Below are positions 1 through 8,376 of a stretch of 64,000 nucleotides of DNA, in pieces. Location: positions 62,001 through 126,000 of the forward strand of contig NZ_LGSZ01000053.1 in NCBI RefSeq assembly GCF_001298265.1, given 5' to 3'. This DNA comes from Allobosea vaviloviae (GTDB lineage: Bacteria > Pseudomonadota > Alphaproteobacteria > Rhizobiales > Beijerinckiaceae). A model generated the notes under the pieces. It saw nothing but the letters and a program-made list of their open reading frames with translations, was not told where the DNA came from and did not search any database. A program made the translations under genes and the position numbers. Numbering within the stretch: the first letter of the stretch is position 1; each line of letters starts with the position of its first letter.

Positions 1-1501
1 TCAGGCCGAGGAAGACATCGCCGAAGGCCATGATCAGCGCCTGCTTGTGGGCGCGCTGGTTGATCAGGGCCAGTGCCATCTGTTCGGCTGCGTCGCCATA
101 GTCGAGGAAACGCTGCATCGTCTGGGCGATAGCCTCCTCCGCCACCTGCCGGCCGGCCGCGACGCTCTCATGCAGCCGCGTGATGTGTAGGTCGGTGCGG
201 GTGTTGAGCATCGTGTTGATCAGCGCCAGCCCCACCGCACCGCCGAGATTGCGCGTCAGATTATAGAGCCCCGAGGCATTCTTGAGCTGGGCCGGCGGCA
301 GCGTCCCCAGCGCCAGATTGTTGATCGGCACCATGCACAGCATCAGCGAGACGCCGCGCAGGATCTGCGGAACCAGCAGTTCGTGGAAGTCCCAGTCGGC
401 CGTGATGCCGCTGGCGATGTAGGTCCCCAGCGCAAAGCCGGAGAAGCCGATCATCATCTGCACGCGCGGATCGATCTTCTGCGACAGCTTGCCCGCGATC
501 GGGGCCGTCAGAAACATGCACAGGCCGGTGACGAACATGGTCTCGCCGATCTGGAGCGCATCATGACCACGGATCCGTCCGAGATAGACCGGATAGAGAT
601 AGGTCAGTCCGTAGAGGCCGATGCCCATGCAGAATGAGAACAGCGAACCGAAGGCGAAGTTGCGGTCCTTGAAGGCATAGAGATCCACCAGCGGGTCGTG
701 GCGCGTCAGCGCACGCCAGAAGAACAGCACGGCGCCCGCCAGCATCACGCCGGTGAAGAACACGATCTCATGGCTCTCGAACCAGTCGAGCCGCGTCCCC
801 TCCTCCAGCACATACTCCAGGCTGCCGAGGAAACCGGCCATGCCGATCAGGCCGAGCCAGTCGAACCGCTTCAGCAGGCCCTTCTGCGGCTGGTCGAAAT
901 CGATCAGCATCCAGGCCGCGATGGTGACGCAGATGCCGGGCACGACGTTGACGAGGAAGAGCCAGTGCCAGGAGAAGGCACTGCTGAGATAGCCGCCGAC
1001 CGTCGGCCCGATCGTTGGCGCGAGCGTCGCGACGAGGCCGATCAGCGGCGAGACGACCGGGCGCTTCGAGGCGGGAAAGATCGTGAAGGCTGCGGCGAAG
1101 ACCCCGGGGATCATACCGCCGCCGATGAAACCCTGTACGGCGCGCCACAGGATCATCTCGTTGATCGAGGATGACGTCGCGCAGAGCACGCTCGAAATGG
1201 TGAACCCGGCGGCGGCGATGGTGAAGAAGACGCGCGTCGACAGCGCCCGGCTGAGATAGCCAGACAGGGGGATCATGATCACTTCCGCGATCAGATAGGC
1301 CGTCTGCACCCAGGCGATCTCGTCCGACGACGCCGAAAGCCCGGCCTGGATCTCGGCGAGCGAGGCCGACACGATCTGAATGTCCAGGATCGCCATGAAC
1401 ATGCCGAAGATCATCGCCACGAAAGCGAAGATCCGCCGCGTCGGGATGGCGTCCTCGGCTGGCGGAACGCCGGCGGCGCTGGTCAGGGTCGCGGTGGCCA
1501 T
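1..1501 (-). CDS. emrB: EmrB-type multidrug efflux MFS transporter (DHA2 family), 3' end cut by the window
   Basis: Drug:proton antiporter of the inner membrane, expected to work with the EmrA-like adaptor encoded just upstream. Reading the minus strand from the ATG at 1501 gives 500 codons with no stop before the window edge, so only the last few residues are missing compared with usual DHA2 proteins (about 510-530 aa). The N-terminal hydrophobic stretch carries the family-typical MAILDIQIVSASL, followed by WVQTAYLIAEVIMIPLSGYL and many further hydrophobic segments. A Shine-Dalgarno-like GAGAAGGAA lies about 10 nt before the ATG. A palindromic repeat separates it from emrA, but both are on the same strand and probably form one transcript controlled by the divergent TetR gene. 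Confidence 0.88.
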   Translation of the reverse strand, partial: MATATLTSAAGVPPAEDAIPTRRIFAFVAMIFGMFMAILDIQIVSASLAEIQAGLSASSDEIAWVQTAYLIAEVIMIPLSGYLSRALSTRVFFTIAAAGFTISSVLCATSSSINEMILWRAVQGFIGGGMIPGVFAAAFTIFPASKRPVVSPLIGLVATLAPTIGPTVGGYLSSAFSWHWLFLVNVVPGICVTIAAWMLIDFDQPQKGLLKRFDWLGLIGMAGFLGSLEYVLEEGTRLDWFESHEIVFFTGVMLAGAVLFFWRALTRHDPLVDLYAFKDRNFAFGSLFSFCMGIGLYGLTYLYPVYLGRIRGHDALQIGETMFVTGLCMFLTAPIAGKLSQKIDPRVQMMIGFSGFALGTYIASGITADWDFHELLVPQILRGVSLMLCMVPINNLALGTLPPAQLKNASGLYNLTRNLGGAVGLALINTMLNTRTDLHITRLHESVAAGRQVAEEAIAQTMQRFLDYGDAAEQMALALINQRAHKQALIMAFGDVFLGL

Positions 1502-1530
1502 GGTGGCCGTTCCTTCTCGTGAACCTCCTC

Positions 1531-1640
1531 GTCATCCCGGACAAGCCGCGTCAGCGGCGCCGATCGGGGATCCATGCCGGAGCGTTTCCGGCGAGGTTCA
1601 GGAATGGGTCCCGGGTCACCCTTCGGTCGCCCGGGACGAC
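1531..1640. repeat. GTCAT...ATGAC-type palindromic intergenic element (copy 1)
   Basis: Starts GTCATCCCGGACAAGC and ends CGCCCGGGACGAC. It is nearly the same sequence as the copy at 46241-46352 and has the same internal order (GGATCCATGCCGGAGCG, then AGGTTCAGG, then TCCCGGGT). It lies inside the emrA-emrB operon, in the gap after the emrA stop. Each half can fold on itself in RNA. Confidence 0.85.
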
Positions 1641-1659
1641 GTTGCGGTTGAAGTTGAGT

Positions 1660-2847
1660 TCAGCGCCCGTTCGCAGGCCGCGGATCGATCTTGACCACCA
1701 CCGACATGCCCGGCCGCAGGAGGTGTCTGGCCGCCGCCTCCGGCGAGAGCGAGATGCGCACCGGCACGCGCTGGACGATCTTGGTGAAGTTGCCAGTCGC
1801 GTTGTCGGGCGGCAGCAGCGTGAAGACCGAGCCCGTTCCACCCGCGATGCCGCTGACCTTGCCCTCGAAGACCTGGTCCGGCAGCGCATCGACGGTGATC
1901 GTCGCGCGATCGCCGATCTTCAGCGGACCCAGCTGCGTCTCCTTGAAGTTGGCATCGACATAAACCTGGTCGAGCGGAACGATCGACATCAGCCGCTTGC
2001 CGGCGCTGACGAGATCGCCGAGCTGGACATTCGTGTTGGCGACGAGCCCGTCGATCGGCGAAGCGACCTTGGTGAAGGTCAGGTCGCGCTCGGCCTTCTG
2101 CTCCGCGACCTTGAGCTCGTCGCCCTGCCGGGCCGCCTCGACGCGCTGCGCCTTCAGAACCTCGATATTGGCCTTCGCCGCCGAAACGCCGGCTTCGGCA
2201 CTGCCCAGTGCCGCCTTGGCTTGATCGCGGGCCGCTGTCGCTGCATCGAGCGTCGCCTGCGAGCCATAGGACTTCGCGGCGAGGCTGTTGGCCCGCTCGA
2301 AATCGGCGAGCGTTCGGGTGACGCCGGCCTGGGCCGAGACCTGCTGCGCCTGTGCCTGCTCCAGGCTGGCACCCCCGGCCTCGATCTGGCTGTCGATGCG
2401 CGAGAGCGTCGCGGCAGCCGTCGCGCTCTTGGCGCGTGCGCTCTCCAGCGCGATCCGCCAGTCGCCATCGTCGAGCGCGACCAGTGGCTGGCCGGCCTTG
2501 ACCTGCTGGTTCTGGACCACGGCGACGGAGGCGATGTTGGCGGAGAGCTTGGCCGAGATCGTCGCCATCTCGGCGCCGACATAGGCATCGTCCGTCGAGA
2601 CGATGAAACGCCCGTTGAACCACCAGTCGGAGCCGAACCAGAGACCGGCCCCGATCGCGGCGGTACCCAGCAGCATCAGCCCGGCGCGGCGGAGCCCCTT
2701 TCTCTTGGGCTCCGCGGCAGCAGGAGCGCCGGCAGCCTCAGCCGGCATCGACTCCGTGCGCCGCGCTTGCGCAGGCACCTTGTCCAACGCGGGATCGACA
2801 AGCTGCAGCCGATCGTGGCGCGGGCGTGGAATGGTCTCGACAGCCAT
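1660..2847 (-). CDS. emrA: EmrA/HlyD-family efflux periplasmic adaptor subunit
   Basis: Membrane fusion protein of 395 aa that links an inner-membrane EmrB pump to an outer-membrane channel. It has a cytoplasmic N-terminus, one membrane segment at about residues 54-70 (RAGLMLLGTAAIGAGLWFG), then the HlyD signature STDDAYVGAEMATISAKLS. A long alanine-rich coiled-coil hairpin of about residues 120-240 follows, then the lipoyl/beta-barrel region (SPIDGLVANTNVQLGDLVSAG). Length and order fit EmrA. The ATG at 2847 has a weak AGGACG upstream. The gene starts 39 bp from one of two TetR-type operators in the divergent promoter region, so repression by the neighbouring TetR protein is likely. Confidence 0.9.
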   Translation of the reverse strand: MAVETIPRPRHDRLQLVDPALDKVPAQARRTESMPAEAAGAPAAAEPKRKGLRRAGLMLLGTAAIGAGLWFGSDWWFNGRFIVSTDDAYVGAEMATISAKLSANIASVAVVQNQQVKAGQPLVALDDGDWRIALESARAKSATAAATLSRIDSQIEAGGASLEQAQAQQVSAQAGVTRTLADFERANSLAAKSYGSQATLDAATAARDQAKAALGSAEAGVSAAKANIEVLKAQRVEAARQGDELKVAEQKAERDLTFTKVASPIDGLVANTNVQLGDLVSAGKRLMSIVPLDQVYVDANFKETQLGPLKIGDRATITVDALPDQVFEGKVSGIAGGTGSVFTLLPPDNATGNFTKIVQRVPVRISLSPEAAARHLLRPGMSVVVKIDPRPANGR

Positions 2848-2885
2848 GGCTTCGTCCTGAGAAAGGCTGGCCTTGCCGAAACAAT

Positions 2886-2903
2886 TCGAACCAGCCAGTT
2901 CGA
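2886..2903. promoter_or_regulatory. TetR-type operator, copy 1 (emrA side)
   Basis: Inverted repeat TCGAAC-N6-GTTCGA, 39 bp upstream of the emrA start. The identical half-sites recur 61 bp away at 2947-2964, so the pair is the likely binding site of the divergent TetR-family regulator. Confidence 0.8.
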
Positions 2904-2946
2904 TTTAACTTGAAATAACGCGTGTCCTCGCGCATATCAAGTCACA

Positions 2947-2964
2947 TCGAACCGTTTGGTTCGA
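2947..2964. promoter_or_regulatory. TetR-type operator, copy 2 (tetR side)
   Basis: Second TCGAAC-N6-GTTCGA. Here the arms extend to a perfect ATCGAACC-GTTT-GGTTCGAT (2946-2965). It lies 40 bp upstream of the chosen regulator start, positioned for autoregulation. Confidence 0.82.
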
Positions 2965-3004
2965 TTCTTTTTTGAAGCGGGCTGACGGACCACTGGGCGC
3001 GACG

Positions 3005-3670
3005 ATGACACAGACGAGCCAGCCAATCGTTAAGCCAGCCGCGCGCAATCGCCGCGTCGCCGGCATGGACCCCGACAAGCGCCGCCAGATCCTTGACGGC
3101 GCGCATGCGGTGTTCACAGCCCAAGGCTTCGACGCGGCCAGCATGAGCGAGATCGCGGCAGCCGCCAGCGTCTCCAAAGGCACGCTCTATGTCTATTTCG
3201 AGGATAAGGAGCATCTTTTCGTCGCCCTGATCGAGCGCGAGCGCGAGGTCCAGAAGCAGGGCGTCTACGCCGCGTTGACGGACGGCCCCGATCTCCGCGA
3301 TGCCCTCGCCCGCTTTGGCGAAGGGCTCGTGCGTCTCCTCTGCGGCGGCTTCGCGGTCAGCGCGCACCGCATTGTGATCGGGGTCGCCGAGCGGATGCCC
3401 GATCTCGGGCGCGAGTTTTACGAGCGCGGCCCCAAGCAGGGCGCCTATCGCCTGTCGCAGTTTCTGGCCGACAAGGTCGGGCAGGGCCTGCTCGATATCG
3501 ACGACACCTATCTCGCCGCCGTGCAGTTCCTGGATCTCTGCCAGTCGACGATCCTGCGGCCGCGCCTGTTCAACGCCTTGCGCGAACCGCCAGCGGAGGC
3601 GGAAATCCGCCGGGTCGTCGATTCCGCTGTCGACATGTTCCTGGCGCGCTATGGCTGCCGCAAGACGTGA
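3005..3670 (+). CDS. TetR/AcrR-family transcriptional regulator of the efflux operon
   Basis: DNA-binding repressor of about 221 aa. The helix-turn-helix is recognisable around RRQILDGAHAVFTAQGFDAA, then MSEIAAAASVSKGTLYVYF and EDKEHLFVALIERE, the classic TetR pattern. The rest is a helical ligand-binding domain with no motif that identifies the ligand. An in-frame TTG exists at 2972, but the ATG at 3005 keeps operator copy 2 outside the coding region. Another ATG at 3065 would still leave the HTH intact. Divergent from emrAB with two matching operators between, which supports a local repressor role. Confidence 0.88.
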   Translation: MTQTSQPIVKPAARNRRVAGMDPDKRRQILDGAHAVFTAQGFDAASMSEIAAAASVSKGTLYVYFEDKEHLFVALIEREREVQKQGVYAALTDGPDLRDALARFGEGLVRLLCGGFAVSAHRIVIGVAERMPDLGREFYERGPKQGAYRLSQFLADKVGQGLLDIDDTYLAAVQFLDLCQSTILRPRLFNALREPPAEAEIRRVVDSAVDMFLARYGCRKT

Positions 3671-3676
3671 TCGCCA

Positions 3677-4552
3677 CTAGCCGAGGGCGAAGCGGACAAT
3701 GTCGTCGAGAACCGGCGCATTGCCCCGGAAGCTGCGCCCGAGAGCCAGCACGATGCCCGGATGGCCGACGCCCGGATAGACCTTGACCGAGACGGTGGCG
3801 CCCACCGTGCGCAGCTTGCGGGCAAGCGCTTCGGTATTGCGCGGATAGACCGTCGTGTCGGCATCGCCGGTGGCGAGCAGGATGCGCGGCGCAGTCCGCC
3901 GCGCGAAGGTCACCGGCTGCGTCTCGGCAGGCCGGGGATAGCTTTCGAAGGCCGCTCGCGTGCGCCGGTCATCGAACGGCAGGAAGTCATAGGGCCCGGC
4001 GAGGCCCGCCACGCTGCGTAGCGAGCCGGCCCGCACGCCGGCACGGCGCAGGAAGCGGCCGTCGAGCCCGAGCATCATGACGTTATAGGCCCCGGCCGAG
4101 TGCCCGCTAAGATGCAGGCGGCGCGGATCGCCACCCAGGCTTCCAGCATGGTCCTGGGCCCATCGCAGGGCCTGCGCGCAATCATCGACGAAATCCGGAA
4201 AGCGCACCTGCGGCACGAGCCGATAGTCCGGGACCACCGTCACGAAGCCGCGTGACGCCAGGGCCAGTCCGGCGAAAGCGTAATCGGCCTTGCTGCCGTT
4301 GTCCCAGCCGCCGCCATACACAAACATCATCACCGGCGCGTTGCCTGCCCCACTCTCGGGCACATAGACATCGAGCCGCTGACGAGGATCGTCGCCATAG
4401 GCGACATCACGGGCAGCAAGCCGGGAGCCCGCATCCGCAGGCATGAGTGTGTTCAAGGCGGTCAGCGGCGAACAGGCAGACAGTGTCAGCACCGCGCCCG
4501 AGCCGAGCAGAGCGCGACGGCTCGGCTGCGTTGGAGCCTTCGAAAATTCCAT
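3677..4552 (-). CDS. alpha/beta hydrolase, carboxylesterase-like, predicted lipoprotein
   Basis: Predicted esterase/lipase of 291 aa with a lipoprotein-type signal: RRALLGSGAVLTLSACSP, where LSAC is a lipobox, so the mature protein would be anchored at Cys. Visible catalytic elements are the oxyanion-hole motif YGGGW, the nucleophile elbow GHSAG, the acid in GDADTTVYP and the histidine in GVGHPG. This matches the hormone-sensitive-lipase/BD-FAE-like group. An upstream TTG at 4561 is possible, but ATG at 4552 is preferred. It follows the EamA transporter gene on the same strand by 52 bp. The substrate is unknown. Confidence 0.82.
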   Translation of the reverse strand: MEFSKAPTQPSRRALLGSGAVLTLSACSPLTALNTLMPADAGSRLAARDVAYGDDPRQRLDVYVPESGAGNAPVMMFVYGGGWDNGSKADYAFAGLALASRGFVTVVPDYRLVPQVRFPDFVDDCAQALRWAQDHAGSLGGDPRRLHLSGHSAGAYNVMMLGLDGRFLRRAGVRAGSLRSVAGLAGPYDFLPFDDRRTRAAFESYPRPAETQPVTFARRTAPRILLATGDADTTVYPRNTEALARKLRTVGATVSVKVYPGVGHPGIVLALGRSFRGNAPVLDDIVRFALG

Positions 4553-4604
4553 GGGATTCAACCGTTTTTAGCAGCGTCGCCCGCTCTAGATAGGAAGGCG
4601 CTCG

Positions 4605-5606
4605 TCATCCGCCAACGATGCGTTTCCCGCGAATCCGCTCGCGATGCGCGGTATAGAGGCCGGATGCCGCGATGATGACGGCACCGACGAGCGTCCAGAT
4701 GTCCGGCAGCACGGTGAACAGCAGGTAGCCGAACGCCGAGGCCCAGAGCAGCTGCAGATAGGAGAACGGCGCCAGCAGCGAGGCGTCGGCGTACCGGAAC
4801 GCCGTCACCAGGAGCCAGTGCCCGACCGTCGAGGACACGCCGATGAACAGCCCCATCAGCAGGAACTCGGAGGTCAGCGGCCGCCAGACGAAGGGCACGG
4901 CCAGGCTGACCAGCGCAAAGCCGATCATGGCGGAATAGGTCAACGTGGTCAGCGGGGTCTCGGTCCGGCTCATCGACCGGGTGATGATCATCGCGAAGGC
5001 CCAGGACAGCGCCGACGCCACCGGCAGGAGCGAGGCGAGCTGGAAGCCGCTGCCGCCGGGCCGCACCACGATCAGGACACCGACGAGGCCGATCAGGGTC
5101 GCGGTCCAGCGCCGCCAGCCGATGGTCTCGCCCAGCATCGGGATCGACAGGGCGGTCACGAAGAGCGGTGCCACGAAGCTCGATGCCGCTGCATCCGCGA
5201 TCGCCAGGTATTGCAGCCCGCCGACGAACAGGATCGACGAGACGGTCACGCCCAGTCCGCGCAGGAATTGCAGGGCGGGCCGCTTCGTCCGCAAACGACT
5301 GCGCCCGCCGGAGCGCCAGACCAGCGCCAGCATGATCAGCGTGAAGGTGCCGTAGCGCAGCCAGATCACCTGCAGCGTCGACATCTCCGCCGCCAGCAGC
5401 TTGGAGACGGCGTCCGCCGAGGTAAAGAACACGCCCGTCACCAGCACCAGGCCGATACCGCGCAGCGGCGCGTCCCGACGCAGCGGCAGCGCGTCGGCCG
5501 CCTTCGGCATGGGCGTCGGTTCGGGATGCGGCACGTTTGGCAAGGAGGCGGCGTTTCCGGAAGGCGTGCGCGTCGAGTCTTTGAGCATCGACTTGAGCCG
5601 CCACAC
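4605..5606 (-). CDS. EamA/DMT-superfamily transporter
   Basis: Ten-helix drug/metabolite transporter-type permease of 333 aa. Two EamA repeats are visible, the first starting near GIGLVLVTGVFFTSADAVSK and the second near LPVASALSWAFAMIITRSM. Typical features are the repeat-end motif LGETIGWRRW and a C-terminal segment rich in small residues. The start is uncertain: GTG at 5606 gives the full frame, ATG at 5588 or 5510 would shorten a polar N-terminal tail, and none has a good Shine-Dalgarno. The substrate cannot be inferred. Likely co-transcribed with the downstream esterase gene. Confidence 0.8.
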   Translation of the reverse strand: MWRLKSMLKDSTRTPSGNAASLPNVPHPEPTPMPKAADALPLRRDAPLRGIGLVLVTGVFFTSADAVSKLLAAEMSTLQVIWLRYGTFTLIMLALVWRSGGRSRLRTKRPALQFLRGLGVTVSSILFVGGLQYLAIADAAASSFVAPLFVTALSIPMLGETIGWRRWTATLIGLVGVLIVVRPGGSGFQLASLLPVASALSWAFAMIITRSMSRTETPLTTLTYSAMIGFALVSLAVPFVWRPLTSEFLLMGLFIGVSSTVGHWLLVTAFRYADASLLAPFSYLQLLWASAFGYLLFTVLPDIWTLVGAVIIAASGLYTAHRERIRGKRIVGG

Positions 5607-5710
5607 TAATCAGTTTCACTGGCTTTCGTCGCGCAAAGAACGAACGCCCTTCATGCACGCGCGCCCCGGAACCTTTGCGCGGAAACCACCGGACAAGAGC
5701 CCTCCCCGCA

Positions 5711-5740
5711 AACGAAAAAGGCGGGCCGCAAGGCCCGCCT
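5711..5740 (-). terminator. intrinsic terminator of asd
   Basis: Perfect 8-bp stem AGGCGGGC / GCCCGCCT with a 6-nt loop (5719-5740), followed on the minus strand by TTTTTCG. It lies just after the asd stop codon and reads in the right direction. Confidence 0.82.
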
Positions 5741-5767
5741 CGTTCACATCACTCTGCGGCAGGCTCT

Positions 5768-6802
5768 TCAGGCCGCCTTCTGCCGCGGCTGGATCAGCTT
5801 GCGGTTGATCAACACCTCGGCGATCTGCACCGCGTTCAGCGCCGCGCCCTTGCGCAGATTGTCGGAGACGCACCAGAAGGCCAGCCCGTTCTCGACGGTG
5901 GCATCCTCGCGGATACGGGAGATATAGGTCGCGTCCTCGCCGGCCGCCTCGTGGGGGGTGGCGTAGCCGCCGGGCTCGTGCTTGTCGATGACGAGGATGC
6001 CGGGCGCCGCGCGCAGAACCTCGCGCGCCTCGTCGGCGGTGACGGGCTTCTCGCACTCGATGTTGACGCTCTCGGAATGGCCGATGAAGACCGGCACGCG
6101 CACGCAGGTCGCGGTCAGCTTGATCTTCGGATCGAGGATCTTCTTGGTCTCCGCCATCATCTTCCACTCTTCCTTGGTGAAGCCGTCCTCCATGAAGACG
6201 TCGATCTGCGGGATGAGGTTGAAGGAGATGCGGGCGGGGAACTTCTTGGTCACGACCTCGCCGGCCGAGAACACGGCGCGCGTCTGGTTGAAGAGCTCGT
6301 CCATGCCCTCCTTGCCGGCGCCGGAGACCGACTGATAGGTCGATACGACGACGCGCTTGACGACGTACTTGTCATGCAGCGGCTTCAGCGCGACGACGAG
6401 CTGCGCGGTCGAGCAGTTCGGGTTGGCGATGATGTTCATCTTGCTGAAGCCGGCGACGGCCGCCGCGTTCACCTCCGGCACGACCAGCGGAACGTCCGGG
6501 TGCATGCGCCAGGCCGAGGAGTTGTCGATCACGACGCAGCCCTGCTGGCCGATCTTGGGCGACCATGCCTTCGAGATCTCGCCGCCGGCCGACATCAGGC
6601 AGATGTCGGTATCCGAGAAATCGTAATGCTCGAGCGACTTGCACTTCAGCGTCTTGTCGCCGAACGAGACCTCGGTCCCGATCGAGCGCGAGGAGGCCAG
6701 CGCCACGACCTCGCTGACCGGGAAGGCCCGCTCGGCCAGGATGTCCAGCATCTCGCGGCCCACATTGCCAGTGGCGCCGACGATCGCGACCTTGAAGCTC
6801 AT
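5768..6802 (-). CDS. asd: aspartate-semialdehyde dehydrogenase
   Basis: NADPH-dependent enzyme converting L-aspartyl-4-phosphate to aspartate semialdehyde, the branch point to lysine/diaminopimelate, threonine and methionine. 344 aa, the normal length. N-terminal Rossmann motif VAIVGATGNVGREML; active-site region IIANPNCSTAQLVVALKPL with the catalytic Cys in NPNCST; QSVSGAGKEGMDEL; substrate-binding RVPVFIGHSESVNIE with the histidine. Monocistronic, ending in the terminator at 5711-5740. Confidence 0.96.
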   Translation of the reverse strand: MSFKVAIVGATGNVGREMLDILAERAFPVSEVVALASSRSIGTEVSFGDKTLKCKSLEHYDFSDTDICLMSAGGEISKAWSPKIGQQGCVVIDNSSAWRMHPDVPLVVPEVNAAAVAGFSKMNIIANPNCSTAQLVVALKPLHDKYVVKRVVVSTYQSVSGAGKEGMDELFNQTRAVFSAGEVVTKKFPARISFNLIPQIDVFMEDGFTKEEWKMMAETKKILDPKIKLTATCVRVPVFIGHSESVNIECEKPVTADEAREVLRAAPGILVIDKHEPGGYATPHEAAGEDATYISRIREDATVENGLAFWCVSDNLRKGAALNAVQIAEVLINRKLIQPRQKAA

Positions 6803-7203
6803 GATGATGTTCCTTTTGGTGAAACCGGTTTTGGTCTCCCCCTGGGCGCCGTCCGTCCCTCTCGTCGAGGCGGGTTCGGCGTAATGCCCCCGCCGGGGGG
6901 GAGGGGCCCGGAACCGAGGCGAATTTCAGCGCGGCGTGCCGGTGGTCCCGGTCGCCGGTTTGGTCGTGCGTTTCGTCGTGAGACGGACAGTCACAGGGCC
7001 AATCCCGAAAAGGCTGAAGCTTCGCGGCGCCACCCGAGGCGCTAAGGCCTTGAATGACACCTCGCTGTGAGAACACCGTGGACGGCGAAAAGTCAATCGC
7101 CTCGCACATTAACCCTGCTTCTTGACCGCCCGTTCACGCTGCGCCGCGATTCCCCCGCCCCGGTAACCCGCCGCTGACTCAAGCCCCCTCACCCTGCACG
7201 CGG
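6803..7203. other. intergenic region between asd and the paralogue pair
   Basis: About 400 bp without a supportable gene, separating divergent genes. It contains a G/C homopolymer-rich stretch near 6885-6910 and ends in a perfect hairpin CCTCACCC-N7-GGGTGAGG (7187-7209) that overlaps the first possible start of the next gene. A TTGACT on the minus strand (7091-7096) could be a -35 box for asd, but I see no convincing -10. Confidence 0.5.
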
Positions 7204-8358
7204 GTGAGGACGAACGCGCCGCAGGATGCAGCGCGGCAACACGGGTTCGGGGTCGTGTCAGGTCATATCGCGTCGCTTCTGCTTGACCGGATCAGGCTGT
7301 CCTGGCCTGCTCTGCAGCATGTCCGGCCAGGGCTGAGCCAGGCATGGGCGCGGCAGACATGGGCGCGGCAGGCATGGGCGCGGCTCGCCAGGGTCGATCT
7401 CGCCGCCGCCCTGATCCGCTTCGCCGACGCCATCGAGACCGGCTTCCGCTATCTCTGGCGCGCACTTTCCGGCCCGCGCCGCCTGCCCGTTCTGCTGCGG
7501 TTGCCCGGTTTGCGCCTGACCGGCGGTCTGGTCTGGCGCAGCGTCGCGGCAGCGAGCGGCATCGGCCTGACGACGGCGCTCGTCACCGCCCTGTCGCCCG
7601 GCAGCGAGGTGACGCTCGCAAGCCTGACCGTGCAGGAGGCGCAGCCCGTTCGAGACGTCCGCCATGAGCCGCGCGCCAGTCAGCGCAGCCGCGAAAACTG
7701 GATTCCCATCATCAGGCCAATCCCGATGTTCGGGCTGGAATCGCCTGAACTCGACCGCGCCTCCGCGTCCCTCGAGGCACGCCGCAGCCCGGACGGCTCC
7801 CAGCGCGAGGACGTGCTGGCCTTCTCGGCCTTCGCCGAGCAGAAACCGCATCTGCTGCTCCGCTTCAGCGTCGAGCATGGTCGATCCGACCTGTCGCAGC
7901 CCTTCATCATCGCTTTGGTGCGCGAGGCCGCGTCGCGGGCGATGTCGGTCCAGCGCAGCGGCACGCCGACCGCGATGCAGACACGTTTCGGCCCGGTCGA
8001 GACCGCCGATGCGACGCTCAGCGACGGCGAGGTCAGCCGCGCCTGCATCGCCTTCCGCATGGATGCAGGCGCCCTGCCGCTGTCGATGAGCGGCTGGTGG
8101 TGCGGCGCCGGCAAGCCCGCGGACCGGCAGCAACTCGTCTGCCTGATCGACCGGATCGACCTGCTCAATGCGGGCGACGACCGCGCCCTGCGCGCCGCCT
8201 TCGCCCGCACGGAACTGAACCGGCAGCCGGCCTGCGCTCCGCCGCGGCTGTCGGCCTCCGGCCGAAAGCTGTCCTGGCTCGACGCCGACGCGGCGACGCC
8301 CGCCTTGCGCACCAAGAGCATCGCTGCCGAACACGGCAAGCCGAAACCCAGGCGCTGA
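7204..8358 (+). CDS. unrecognised membrane-anchored protein, tandem paralogue A
   Basis: 384 aa if translated from the GTG at 7204; GTG at 7255 is an alternative, because the 7204 codon sits inside a hairpin. No family recognised. The N-terminal third is basic, with a 3x5-residue repeat (Q-A/T-WAR) encoded by a 15-bp tandem repeat. A probable membrane segment follows (SGIGLTTALVTALSP, about residues 118-135), then a presumably periplasmic domain. The C-terminal part shares a pattern with the next gene: TRFG, then R-x-CI-x-FR, G-x-x-C-x-AG, L-x-C-x-ID and a final Cys, so four cysteines line up. The two genes are 15 bp apart and surely co-transcribed. Confidence 0.7.
   Translation: MRTNAPQDAARQHGFGVVSGHIASLLLDRIRLSWPALQHVRPGLSQAWARQTWARQAWARLARVDLAAALIRFADAIETGFRYLWRALSGPRRLPVLLRLPGLRLTGGLVWRSVAAASGIGLTTALVTALSPGSEVTLASLTVQEAQPVRDVRHEPRASQRSRENWIPIIRPIPMFGLESPELDRASASLEARRSPDGSQREDVLAFSAFAEQKPHLLLRFSVEHGRSDLSQPFIIALVREAASRAMSVQRSGTPTAMQTRFGPVETADATLSDGEVSRACIAFRMDAGALPLSMSGWWCGAGKPADRQQLVCLIDRIDLLNAGDDRALRAAFARTELNRQPACAPPRLSASGRKLSWLDADAATPALRTKSIAAEHGKPKPRR
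7339..7383 (+). repeat. three 15-bp tandem repeats inside paralogue A
   Basis: CAG(G/A)CATGGGCGCGG repeated three times with one variable base, encoding Q(A/T)WAR three times. The reading frame is kept, so this may be a length-variable segment. Confidence 0.85.
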
Positions 8359-8376
8359 CGGCAGGCAGGGCTTGTG

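Noticed and set aside
4558-5658. Minus-strand frame of 366 codons over the EamA gene
   Set aside because: Same strand but shifted frame, rich in R and A and without membrane segments; the EamA frame has clear repeats.
5675-7045. Long plus-strand open frame (456 codons) opposite asd
   Set aside because: It is antisense to a certain asd gene, rich in R/H/D/A as expected from reversed high-GC codons, and has no motif or ribosome site.
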